From Opisthocomus hoazin (Eukaryota; Chordata; Aves; Opisthocomiformes; Opisthocomidae): DNA of 64,000 nt. This document shows positions 48,164 through 60,881 of this stretch, piece after piece (the stretch's first letter is position 1; each line of letters opens with the position of its first letter). The stretch covers positions 15,523,001-15,587,000 of the forward strand of contig NC_134427.1 in the NCBI RefSeq assembly GCF_030867145.1, written 5' to 3'. Made by a program: the position numbers and the translations under genes. The notes below the pieces were generated by a model. The model searched no databases and was not told the DNA's origin. It saw only the letters and a program-made list of their open reading frames with translations.

Positions 48164-51100
48164 GTATTATCAGTGACTGTGGCAGCCCAGGGATTTGTAA
48201 GGGATTTGTAAGAACAGCTTCCTTACAGGCTAAGGGGACCAAACAGGGATGCACACTTTGCTCTGTTGTTCTGAGCCTTCAGACTGGCTTCTGCTAGCGG
48301 ACACAGCCAGCCAAGAAGAGTGGGCTTTTGGCATGCTAATTGATATCCAGATGTTTTCTTGAAACACACTGGTTAAAGGAAAAAAAAAACCAAAATTACA
48401 TTCATAGGGTACCAATGCATCATCCTAGCTTATGGATTTACTTAATTCAACTTTGGATTTAGATTCTAATTTTTCACACCATTCAGAAAACTTCCCTGAA
48501 CAAGGAGCAGGAAAGACTGTGGAAAGCTGAGCATTTGTTGACTCTAGTGGTCTGGTCCTCTGCGATCTTATTCCCCATCTAATTAGCAAAGCAAGATAAC
48601 CGGAAGGTAGCTTTTTATATAAACTCATAGATGCAGCCCGCTGTCTTGCAGGGTTGTGCACAGCAGGCTGTAAATCAGGCAGTGCCTCTTAACTTACATG
48701 TGGCTTCATCTCCTGCTCGGAGTAGATAAGAGGAGTATAACAGGGAGCAGGTGTTACTCATGCCAAATTTGCACATACTTGGCTCTGATGCTTCTTTTAG
48801 GAATGTTTCCTTCTCCAAGAAGCCAAATAAGAACAGCCGTCCTGAAAATGATGGCCGATTCAGAAACTGCAACATAGGAATATTGAGAGGAAACAGCATG
48901 TGGCCCTTATAAAGGGCTGTAGCAACTGTGGAGAGCTTGGGCTCGGTTCCTGGGGATACCTTTCAAAATTCGAACGTGAAGTAACCCAAGAGGAGCTGGT
49001 TGTATAGCTGTGTACATCATCGATGGCGTACTCTGGTTTTGCTCAGGATCCTACACCTTCAAGCCAAAACTTTGGGGGAGTTTCATTAAACAGGTAATTA
49101 CACAGTGGTTAAAAATGTATAATTTCTTGTTAGAACTGTATATGGCAAAATTGTAAAGGCTTTTTTCTCGTCTTCCATGGCTAGTTTTGTTTAGGACCTG
49201 CTTTCCAACAGTCAGTAAGCCATGCTTTTTAGCTTTAGAAAGTGGAGGCAGTACTGCAGGTTCATCAGCAAGGCTGGGGGTATTTTATTAAAACCACCGT
49301 GGGGGAAGCCCGATTCCGATTTATTTGCAGAAATTTCACTATTTGGCAGTGCTGTCTGGCAGACTCCCTCTTGGTTTGCAAATGACAGGACACTAGGATC
49401 GGTCCGAGTAGAAAACTGTTTGAATGTGAACTTCAGCTAGAGATCACTGAACTTCCTGGAGATCCTAATGCACGCACATAAACGTTACGAGTTTGGGCGA
49501 AACCAGTAGTTACTGATCAACGCAGTTAGTGTTTCAATGCACATATCTGTTCTAAACAGAACTTTTCCAAATGCTTCTGTCTAAATTTAAATGGACTGTT
49601 TATAGCAACCAGCCGGTAGTGCAATATACTGAGCAAAATGTGCTGAGCGTATGAAACAAGCAGGGTTATTAAGCCAGGAATAAATCAGTGGTTCAAATCA
49701 ACTTGCACTAACGATAGTGCCCATTTAAAGCAAACGTACCATGTAATTCAAAGTGTTTCAGAATTAATAATAATAATTACATTCTTAATCACCAGGAGGC
49801 AATGTTTCTTTCCCTTGCAGCTGAGGAAGCCTAAGTAATGCAGGATTTATACGTGTCTAAATCTAAGCCTCTGATTTGTCTATAGCAACCATATTGGACG
49901 TGTGCCGTTGTATGGGATTGTTCCCCCTGCTGAATGGGGACAGTCAAAGAAAGATGACAAATTTGGCCTTGTTTTAGGAAGAGAATGGCTTTGATTCTTC
50001 ATTTCTCTTTTATGGGGAATTGCCATGTCCAGGTTTGGGTTTTGGTGTTTGAATGAAAAGTCAAAGTTCCCCATGGAATGAAGGTTGATTCCAGCTTGTC
50101 AAAACACTTTGGTACTGCTGAAACATGAAAATATGTAAATGTGCATATGAGGTAAAACTGAATATTTGCATACAGAAAAGCTGAGATGAAGTAAGCCGAA
50201 GCACGTTTACCCATCAAGCTTGTTCATTCAGCCATTTGCTACTGAAAAGATTTTGGTGTGGCAACGTTTTCTTTGCCAGATAGAGAACACTGCCTTTGAA
50301 AACTCGCATTCCTAACAGCGCGAAGAGGACCTGGGCCTCTGGGTATCCAGCCCCAGCTCTGCCCGTGGGCCACAGCTCCTTCAGCTCGTAGGCAGCCGTG
50401 CCTCGGGGATGCAGAGCTCACCTGTGGGAGGAGCAGCCGGCTGGGATTTGGCAGGAAACACAGAGGGGACCTTTTTTCTTTTTCTTGTACAATGTCTTGT
50501 ACAATTAATCTTTCTATAAATTGTGGTGGCTTGACTTGAGACAAGAAGTACCTCTCACCTGGGTAACCAGGTCATCTCCAAGTATGGGTGGCTTCTCCCA
50601 CCAGTTGTGCTGTTTGTCACCTGTGGGAGCCGTGTGCCCAGTGCAGCTCTCACCCAGACAGCATGGTTGTGACTTTCTCGGAGACTGCTGAGCTACATGC
50701 ATTTTCTGTGAATACATCCTAAATCTTTTCTGACCACCCTTCAACCATGGGCTCCTGTAGCATCAGCTTGTGCCAGGCACAGTATCTTCCCACCCTGCCT
50801 AGCCTCGGCCACTACTTCCTGGCATATTTTCTTCTCCAGTTCGGCAACTTGTTAAGTGAAAGCTTTGTACATCAACTGTCGCGTAAAACTTTCTTACATG
50901 TTCACTGCAGTAGTGTTTGAAAATGAAGTCTCTTATTAGAAAAGCTGCTATGTTTTATTAACATATGACTGTGGTGTGCTTGGCTGTGTGTCGGGAGGAG
51001 TGCTCCCTCAAGGCACATTATCTCCCTGTTGCCCAGTTTCTGTGAGGCAGCACCTTCGGGCAGCTGCTGGCAATGGGGCATGGGACCGAACGACCCCCAG

Positions 51101-54100
51101 GTCTGCTTTGATGTGGCTGTTCTCATGCTGAGAGAGTTCATCAACCCTTTGGTCTCCATGAGGTATGAGAAGGCATTGCCTTAGCAGACCTCTGTGGAGT
51201 GATTCAGCGTGGTAAACAGTGATCATGTTTACCTGGCTTTCTCAACACTCTTTGCTTCTAGTGGCACTCAGAAAGTCCAAGACATTATATATATAGGGAG
51301 CTGAAAACACGGGGAACTGAAGCAAGAGAAAACTTGAAACAGAAGCTTTCTACAGCTTGTCCAAGACACCATATATTGCAACCCCTTGCATTTCTGGGGA
51401 AGTCTGTTATTTATTATATTGGAAATAGCTATTTGAACTCATCCATTGTTAGATATATGCAAGTATGTTCCCAGTCAAGAGGAAGAACTTAAAGTTACTT
51501 TACGAGCAAGTGCTTTCTGCAGTTTGTATTTTTTATGGTGCTTGATGCTGTTTATCCTCCTAAAACTAAATCCCCCCTGGGATGGGATGAGGCGGAGTTC
51601 GAAGAAAATCACCAGAAACAACTTCTTAACTCGCAATGTTGCCTACAAACCCCTGTTAAGAAAACCGTTTCTTAAAGTGATGCTCCTGATGTTGTTGCTA
51701 CAGAAGCAGTGAGAGCATTCACGCTCATGTCAGTACACGAGGATCTGCCTTGTCGGGAATGTCCCAAGTAGCAAAAAAAGGTGAAAGAGGGGATTTGCTC
51801 TTGAGACTTGTTAGGACTGAGAAGGGAAGTACTGGGCAGGTGGGTTTGCCTACAGCAGTATCAGGTGTGCCACTGCATTTGCTCTTCCTTGTCCTTTGCT
51901 GAAAAATAGAAGTAAGCACCAAGGGAGTGGGACAGAAATGAGAAGAGGGGAATGGTAAGGACGTGAAGGACTCCTTTAGGCTGTGGGATGTAGATTTATG
52001 GGTCTCATGTTTGCAAATGTTTTTCTGCTTTTCCTAGTGAGAAGTAGTAGTCCAATTCTGTTCTCTTTAAGAGGATGATCATTTCTGCTCTCAGCATGTA
52101 TGCTATTTCCAATTTTCCACGTGCTTTCAGTTCCTCAACAATCTCTTGTGAAGATAAAGTGTGTTTGGGGCTTTTTTCCACGTGAGTTTTTGTGGTGTCC
52201 TCCATTAAAGCCTCTGTGACTGTGTATCTCTGGGAAATTAGTGTAGACAGGTAATCTTTCACATGAGATTGTATGCCAGTGTCGAAATCTGTGTAATTAT
52301 CTGAAAGACTGCATATGCCGTGAGCTCCAGAGTTGAAGAAATTTGTGGCTTCTAACCTGGACTTTATCTAATATCTAGTCTTGTTTTGTATATTATGTGG
52401 GTAATGAAATGTATTTCACATTACATCATTCAAGTTTCCAAAATAAATCTCCACAGTATTGGTAAATTCTGAATTCTATTTTGCCCTCTGTTAGGGATTG
52501 GAAGAGTTCTTGGATGTTTTTGTAATGAACATTAGTCATAATTATAGGCGTGTTATTTTTTGAGCTTTTGAATTTGTGCCCTCTCAATGTTTGTGTGACT
52601 GCTGCAGCAGCTGCAATTATTGATGTGAACAAAAGACCACATCCATGGAAAGAAATCTGGGAATGATGAAAAGACTGTGATGCACACTGAAGTAGGGCTT
52701 TCCTTCCCTGGACTTTGAATAGCAGCAGCAGAACCGTTGCCTTCCCAACGTGTTTTCTCTTTTCTTCATAATACAGAGAAGAGCCAGCTTTGCCTTCCTT
52801 TCAAACAAAGCCCTGTAGATGGATAGTAATCTCGCTAAATCCTGATACCATCTTTTAAAACCATTTGCACATTGCAGGAGAAGGTGTAAGGGAGGGAGGG
52901 AAAATATTTAGAGAAGAAAAAGGTGCTCTTGTAGCCTGAAGCTGGTGGGTGTGTAGTGTGGACACATCACCATGAACGTGTTGTGGGATGCACCGTAGCG
53001 CACAAAGCATCTTTCTCATCGTGTGCCCAAAGGCGCTGGACCTGACACTTCCACAAAACAGCAAACTTGGGTCTGTTCTCACAGGGCTTGTTCCCAGCAG
53101 CCTCCAGCACGCTACCCTGCCTGTGGTGAACAGAGCGTTTTAATTTCCAGCTTTGCCTGTGGGGAAATGAAGTAGCATAGGTTTTAAGACCTGCTGCTTC
53201 TCCTTGCAGAGTTCGCACTGATTCAGTGAGAACTGGCTTTGACTTCTTATGGCAGGGCAATCTGAGGGGGGAAAAATGACATGTGAATTGTGGCTTAAAT
53301 GGATAATGTGAATTATAGATGTGGTGTTCCGTGTTGCCCTGCTGTCCGCAAGGGCAGGGTCCTCTGCTGCTGCTGCCGTGGGTCTGCGTTGTTCCTTCAA
53401 AGTGTCAGAAGTTGAAAGCAAGCTGCACTTTTTGGGTCACTGGAGGGAGTGCGCTGTGCCCTGACCCCCCAACTTCCCCAGCATTCCCTCCATCTTTGTT
53501 CCTTTCATCACTCACATCCTGTCTCCTGGTTTTGCTCTTCCTTCAGCCCAATCTTATATGCAAATAACGGGGAGAGGAATGGGAGGGCACATCATTTTCC
53601 TTCTTCCAGCTCTGCAGGCTGGAGCCATGCCAGGAGGGTGGGAGCACCATGCTCCTGCTGTCACGTCCATCACAGAATGGAGGATGGCTTCTGAATTTAA
53701 AACAAACTAGCAACAGGTCTAAGCACCATCCTACACGTCCTGCTCTTGCTCGTGTATTTTATCTGTATGTTGAATGCAACCTCATGTTAGGGAATTGTCC
53801 TGGTGGCTCTGCAGCAGGAAGGCAGTATGGTAGGAGGGGACGCTTTGCTCGTCGTCTCCCCTTGCTTTCATCTGTGATGCCAGCCTTTGCAGTCACATCT
53901 GTGAGTACTGCAAGGGGGTAGGAAATCCACTCAGTTGTATTGCTGTAGGTGCGTAGTGCATCCTTGCACTAGTGTTTTCCTCAGGCTTTTTGTAACTTAA
54001 AGCTTTTACGTCGTCTTCTTGTTATTCTTGAATGTGTTTCCTCCTGCCCTAGAGGGACAGGACGTTCTCCCAAGAACAAAAAAGTTAAAAATCAGCCTTA

Positions 54101-57100
54101 AGGGCTTTATAAATAACTGTTTATTTTGCTATTTCCTGCAGGCAGAGGTCAAAGATTGAGAGGAAAAATGCACCAAACTGCCCTTCTGCCTGAGAGGCCT
54201 TCCTTCTTGATGGAGCATTCTGGCTCCAGCCGGTTCTTTAGCCAAATTTTCTTTCTCAGCTTTCGTTTCAGAATATGACCAGCTAATACTGGATGAAAAT
54301 ATGGCCTTCAGTTCTTAGTCTTAGGTTTTTCCCTGTTTGCTTTCAAACGCTTGAGACTTCTGAAATGTTGAGATGCAGGTGTTTGTGTTTCCTTCCAGGG
54401 AGTGGGCAACGGCAGGACCGCATGTCCTCTAATGAGCACAATGTTTTACAGTAGAAACCCTTGTTGGTGAAAAGCAAAGTCATCCATTTCCTAAATTAGT
54501 TTTGCAAAAAACAATTCTTTTGTGTCATAAGGAAGACTAAAAGAGTGTTTTGACATCTTCAGAAAAGAAGGTTTCATGGAAAACTTTATTGGAAAAAACA
54601 AAAGTTCGGTTTTATGAAGAAAGTAAACGAGCTTGAAATTGCAGTGGAATATTCTGCTCCCAGTTTGTTAATTCAGAAATTTCTTCTTGGTTGATGCACT
54701 GGAAGCTGCATTTGCTGAAGTACTGAAGAAAGAATTGTGTTGTAGCAGGAGCCAGACACTGTTGTTCCAAACAAAAGGTTGGTTGTACAACCTGTGCACC
54801 CGAGTGTGCCGAGCAGCCAGAGAGCCTGCAAGAAAACAGCAGCAAGACTCCAGATGGGACACTTTGCCAATCCTCGCATTTTCAGGTTTTTTAAATTATG
54901 AGGTTTCTCTTACTTCTTGCATGGACTAACACAGATCCAGATCCAACAAGAAGTCTGCCTTCAGTGGCCTGATAAATTGTTCCTAATTTTATGGAATCGG
55001 TTAATTTCATTTAGATAAGGGAAGGCAAACAGAGCAGGCTTGTCAGGGCACTGCCGAGTAAGAAGGTTAAGTTAGCATCAAATCCATTAGTGAACCGATT
55101 TATCTGTGTTGACTAACACCATTTGAGTGTCTTTGTCTTGCCTTTTTTTTTTTCTTGGGTGACAATTCAGGTAACCCACAATCTCACTGCTGTATTGCAG
55201 CATTACATGGTGGTTGCTCTGCTTAAAACTAGATTTACTGCTCTCTTCACATTTTTTAAAACAGATTTGTTTCAGTTTTGTTTTCTCATGGCAACTTTTT
55301 CTTCTTCTGCGAATGTACCATTTCTTTGAAAACTCATGGGACTTCATTTTTGGGAATATGCAGTCCTAATTGTTGTAGGCTACTGCAGAACATGCCTGCA
55401 GCAGAGGTGTCACCTCTATTAATTGCACACGTGTATGTGTCCATTGTTATTCAGTGTCAGCTTCGAGCTTCCTTTCAGGAGACCTGTTCCTGGTCTCCAT
55501 GGTGGTGGGCCTGCTGGTAGTTGTCTCACCAGTCTTTTCTTCATTGTAGTTTCCTACTGATTGGAGCCTCATGATCATAGGTTCTGGTATCAGTTGAAGT
55601 CTAAACTCTGAAGGAGACTTTTTCCACCTTTAGGATATTTATAGCATGTCTGTCTTTTGTGGATTCTTTGCTAATTTCCTGGTCTTGGATTTTGAAAATT
55701 CTACTAAGAAACATGTTTGCAGACTGTTATCCCTGCCTTTGTTAGTCTTGCTGAAGCAGTCAGGACTTCAGGGAAAAGTCTTGGTTTAGAGGAGACCTGC
55801 TAATAACTCCTTGCCCATGATGAGATATTAATTTTTCCTCTTCTAGGCTGAGACGTGGAAGATGAGTTAGCTTGACTTGAAGCCAGCAGCAGCCTCTCAA
55901 CAGTATTGTGATGTTACCTCCAATTTTCTTGGTCTTTAGCATCATTCGTACAGAAGATGAGTTAAGTGTTGAACATCAGAATGAAGCCAGTTTTCCCATA
56001 GGCTGGTTCTGCGTTGTGTGAGTATGAACTCAACTGAAACTCATCCCAGTCTGTGATTTTGTAACAACTGAATTATCAGGTTTCCTGGAAAACTTGAGGT
56101 CACCCTGTATCTTTTTTAATTAGTGCAATCACTCACAATACCCCTACTCTGCTGGGGACCAGTTTCCATTGTGTAGAAACTTTTGTTTCAAATGAGTCAT
56201 CCAATCTTCTATAAAATGTGAATGAAGTTGCCTTTCAGGAACAAAAATTACTGGGAAAGGCAGGCAGCATGATCAGACACACTTCGTTACTCCAGGAAAC
56301 GCAGATGAAAACCAGAGATGAGCAGGACTGATATTCTGAGGTTTATACCCATGAGGGAAGAGTGTATTCCTGTCCAGCTGTTGTTGGTAGGTCCTTTTAC
56401 TGTGAAAAGCCATCTTCATGTGTTAAGAATATTTGTAATTGATGGTTTGTGTAGTAATGATGTAGCAGCAGCTTCATATCTACTTCAAGACAGGGCCTTT
56501 TGGGGGATAGTCAGGGTGGTTGTGTGGAGTTTCAGGGTGGTTTAGCTCCTTGAGCCTGCGACAACAGCTTGTTGGTGTCTGGAGACTCCAAGGTATGCGT
56601 CTTTGTTCTTGACAATTCCCTGTCTCCTGAGGAGGAAGGAGACAGCCCTGTTTTATGTGATTCTGATTACTGGAATTGACTTGCTGGAAGCTGACATCAT
56701 TGTGAATGCTGCCAGTGTCCCAAAGCAGCCTCTGCGTATGCTTCAGCCCATGCCTGTATTTCAGGCAGTCGGAGAAACTTGTAGCATTTGCCATAACAAT
56801 GATTCGCAGTGCCCTGTCTTCCATAATCACCAAACCGTCTGAGGATTGCGCAGAAATTGCTCGTAAGGAAACCCAGACAATAAAGTTGAGTAAAGAGAAT
56901 AGGTGTGTTCCTGTCAAAGAACATGCCAAGATCCATCGTTCAGCTGTAGCTGCTCCTGGTGCAAAGGCTGCTTTGCAGACACTCCAGTAGGTATCGCTTC
57001 CATGGAGCCACATCACTTTTGAATCTCTGCCACACATGCTTAAATGTTCCCACGCTGGGCCCAGGACACAGGGTCCTGCAGCGTGCTGTGCTGCGCACGC

Positions 57101-60063
57101 GTATCAGGAGGCGTAGGGGACATTTTGTTCTTTTGATGAAAATTTCATTGCTTTTGCTCTTAGTACTTCAATGTCCTTCACACATTCCTCTCCTGAGCAG
57201 ATGTTGCAATCATATAGCAACGTATTGTACAGTTGCTGGTAGCTTTAGTTGCCTCAGTCTTCTTGGCTATCACCTAGGGCTGTTGTTAGGGCCAGGGTTG
57301 CAAAGCCATGCGGTTGGACATGGACAGCAAAGTTCTTTTTCCTGGCGCGTGAGAAAGTGTTCAGTTTTGGGGAGCCAAGAGGTATGCGTGAGCTTTTTGT
57401 TAAGTGAGACCCGCTGGGACATGTGCAAGCCGAGGGGAAGCCGAGGCTGGACCTCAGTTCCTGTGGCCATGGTCTCTGGGAACAAGGAATTGGCTTTGGG
57501 CTCCAAAGAGGGAATTTTCTGCAGGCTGTGTGTGACCACCTCTGTTCCAAAACAGGCATAAATTAAACAAGCAAGGCTCATAGTTTACTCATGAGCCGCA
57601 TCACTGCTTTCTCAGATGCTGACCTGTGAGGCCATAAGTGGCTCCTGCCCTGTGCCAGAAGGACAACAGTGTGTGTGTTCTCCTGCAGTGTGATTTACAG
57701 TGGACCTTTCCGGTTATCCCCTAGAAATCAGCTGGTGAGGTTTCGCTGGAAGAGATCTTCAGGCGCTTTACAAACTGACACAGGCTGCAAGAATGGAAGT
57801 GTTGACAGTCCAGGAACGGACCGTGACCGTAGACAACTGCATCCAGCTTCGAGCATGGAAGATTTCCAAGTCAAGCAGAAGCTGCGGGGTAACTGCTGGA
57901 TGCAGCAGTCCAGGTTAGGAGTTAGTCAAGGGCTCTTTGGACTGCAGCCGCTATTTTTATGAATCCCCGGTGATATTTGTTAACCCAGCTAGCCCTGTCC
58001 TCCTTTTCCAGTGCCAGTGATATCAGGCAGAAATATTTAGAAATATTAGAAATATTGTCATATCACATACTGGGTAAATGATCCCATTTTTGGGACAACA
58101 CCAGCAGCTCCAGTCACAGCACCTCTACCAGCAAAATATGCTTCTGGTACCATGGTGAGCTAACGATTCCATCTAGTTGAGTGGGAAGAGTGTTGCCAAC
58201 TGAATTTACAGTTGCATGTGCTGCACGTCAGTGTTTCTCATCTAAACCCCCCCCTAGTCTGGGGGATTGAGGGGAAAGCCAGGACAAGTAAATAGGGCCA
58301 TGCTTCTGCCGGTTTTATCCCGCTTCTTTTGGTTTTTCTTGCGTATCACAGGCTCCTAAGACTGCTCTGCACAGGGTTATTCAAAATGAAGCGTTCAGTT
58401 TGGGAGAACTGCCCGAGAGCCAAAAGGTGAGCCCGTCAGAAATATTTTAATTGCTGTTTCTATTCTGCCTTCCACTGAATGTCATCCTTGTACTTTTAAA
58501 CATCAGGGAATGCACGGAAGGCAGCTTCTTCTGCTGGCCTAGCAGGAAGCCAAAACGTGCAGAGGCAGTGGTTTGCTCAAGGCTACGTGGCAGTTAACCA
58601 GGAAAGCCCTTGCCTGAAACAAGAACAGGTCTCTTGTTTGTCCCTACAGTCAGTGCTGCGATGTGAGAGTAGTCTGACTAATTAAATGCAGAATTACGCC
58701 GTGCCGTCACCTCCTGCCCTCTCAAGAAATACAGACCAAAACCTGTCAGCACTGCACCCTCATGCTGTGGGATAATCTGGTGCTGGCTGGCTGGTTAGGT
58801 ACTTAATTAATTTGGTTTTTCAATGTTTAATTTGGGCCTGATTGAAGCAAAAACATCTTGTCCCCTCCAGAAATCAGCACCCTTCAGGCAAAATCTATAG
58901 CTTGACTTGCAGGATGCTTTTCAGTCCCGAGCATTTCTTGGTGGCTGTTGTGGCACCTCTACAAAATCAGCTCCAGGTGTGAGCTGTGTAAGCCTTGTGC
59001 ACTTCTGTTCCCTCCTGGCAATCCCAGCAGCCTGCATGGGTGAAACCAGTGCCTGGTGGTGTAGAGAGGCTGAGAGTGCTGGTACTTGGAGACAGATAGG
59101 GCCTCAGCCTCGCTGGGAAGGAGACGTGTGATCCGGTCCAGGACGGCGTTGGTATTGATGCTACAGACCCATCAGCATCGTCTGTTGAATGCTTGCATAT
59201 TTTTAAGGAATGTTGTAACACCAAGTGAATAACAGTAGAATTCAGTCTGGTAAGATTTATTACTTTAGTATTGGAGGGTTCCAGCTGATACCGGATGAAC
59301 ACGTTCGTAGGGCTTTAGGAAGCATTTGGGTATTAACAGTCACGTTTTAATCTGAAATCTTTGCAAGCCTCTTGTGTCATTTCTGTGCTAATGAGTGAGC
59401 CTGTTTTTATAAGAGGTTGAATTTCTTTACGTAGTGTTTCGAGACTAAATATGAAAGGGGGAAAATGGCCCTTAATTTTAACAAGTTCCCATTTGGTTTA
59501 ACAGCTGCTGTGAGTTCTGTCTTGTCTTTTCGGCTGGTTTTGCCACTTTGGCGGTGTGTTTCTGGCTGTCAGAGTCTTCCAGAGTGCTGATGAAGTGCGG
59601 CACTTTTTTCTTTTCCCCACGCCTGTTGTTTGTCATTTGATATAACGGTGCCTTGTTACAGTTTTATTCCTGAATAAATGATAAAAGGACAGTTAGTATC
59701 AGAAGGCAGTGCTGGCATGAGAGTTTCTGCTTTGTTGATAACGTAGAAGAAGCCATCGCTCTCCTTTTAAAGGATCTGTTATGCAGCTGAGTTTGGGAAA
59801 GATTTGGAACTCCTCAGGGAACCAAAGCTGACCTCTTCCCCTCTTCTGCCCTTCGCTACTGCCTTGTCCTAATTAGGAGTTAAACTCCACGCCCTGCACT
59901 CCTGGTGCTGAGACGCTGGCTTATGGCAGTCGCTCCGGGATTGTTTGTCACTGTCGCAGAGCTGACACTGTGTGTTTCTCCACTGTGCTCCCAGATGAAG
60001 GCTCTTACATCTGCTGAGTTAGCAGACATAGGCCCACGCTCCTTGGGGTGCATCTTCCCTTGA

Positions 60064-60881
60064 CCTGGACAGGCCGGAGAGTTGGGCAGAGAGGAACCTG
60101 ATGAAGTTCAACAAGGGCAAGTGCAGGGTCCTGCACCTGGGGAGGAACAACCCCATGCACCAGTACAGGCTTGGGGCGGACCTGCTGGAGAGCAGCTCTG
60201 TGGAGAGGGACCTGGGAGTGCTGGTGGACGACAGGTTGCCCATGAGCCAGCAGTGTGCCCTGGCTGCCAAGAAGGCCAATGGCATCCTGGGGTACATTAG
60301 GAGGAGTGTGGTCAGCAGGTCGAGGGAGGTTCTGCTTCCCCTCTGCTCTGCCCTAGTGAGGCCCCATCTGGAGTGTACTGTGTCCAGTTCTGGGCTCCCC
60401 ACTTCAAGAAAGATGAGGAGCTACTGGAGAGAGTCCAGCGGAGGGCTATGAAGATGATGAAGAGATTGGAGCATCTGTCCTATGAGGAAAGGCTGAGGGA
60501 GCTGGGCTTGTTTAGCCTGAAGAAGAGAAGGCTGAGAGGGGACCTTCTGAATACTTATAAATATCTGAAGGGTGGGTGTCAGGAGGATGGGGCCAGACTC
60601 TTTCCAGTGGTGCCCAGCGACAGGACAAGGGGCAATGGGCACAAACTGAAGGAGAGGAAGTTCCATCTGAACATGAGGAAGAACTTCTTCCCTCTGAGGG
60701 TGACGGAGCCCTGGAACAAGCTGCCCAGGTTGGTTGTGGAGTCTCCTTCTCTGGAGATATTCAAAACCCGCCTGGACAAGGTCCTGTGCAGCCTGCTGTG
60801 GATGACCCTGCTTGGGCAGGGGGGTTGAACTAAATGACCCATAGAGGTCCCTCCCAACCCCGAACATTCTGTGATTCTGTG
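60064..60881 (+). mobile_element. CR1 LINE fragment of a second subfamily, 3' about 820 bases
   Basis: Plus-strand CR1 covering the C-terminal reverse-transcriptase region. One frame (60101-60451) encodes [17 protein letters not shown], then [19 protein letters not shown]. It breaks by a two-base insertion near 60372 and continues in a second frame (60373-60828) with [19 protein letters not shown] and [10 protein letters not shown]. The 3' end CATAGAGGTCCCTCCCAACC, then ATTCTGTGATTCTGTG, differs from the other six copies, so this is a different and probably older CR1 lineage. Confidence 0.94.

Larger units (their letters stand above)
45293..60062. other. Unassigned intron stretch
   Basis: About 14.8 kb. 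It contains a short GC-rich tandem (period 13, three copies, about 47991-48025), an A16 run (48148-48163) and a duplicated GGGATTTGTAA near 48191-48212. AT-rich, repeat-free segments (for example 47480-47660 and 49430-49800) might be conserved non-coding DNA. Open frames around 56480-57040 on both strands show no domain. Confidence 0.55.

Noticed and set aside
56480-57037. Open frames on both strands in an intronic stretch, considered as an old retroelement or exon
   Set aside because: No reverse-transcriptase, integrase or other motif could be recognised, and no splice-site pair frames it convincingly.
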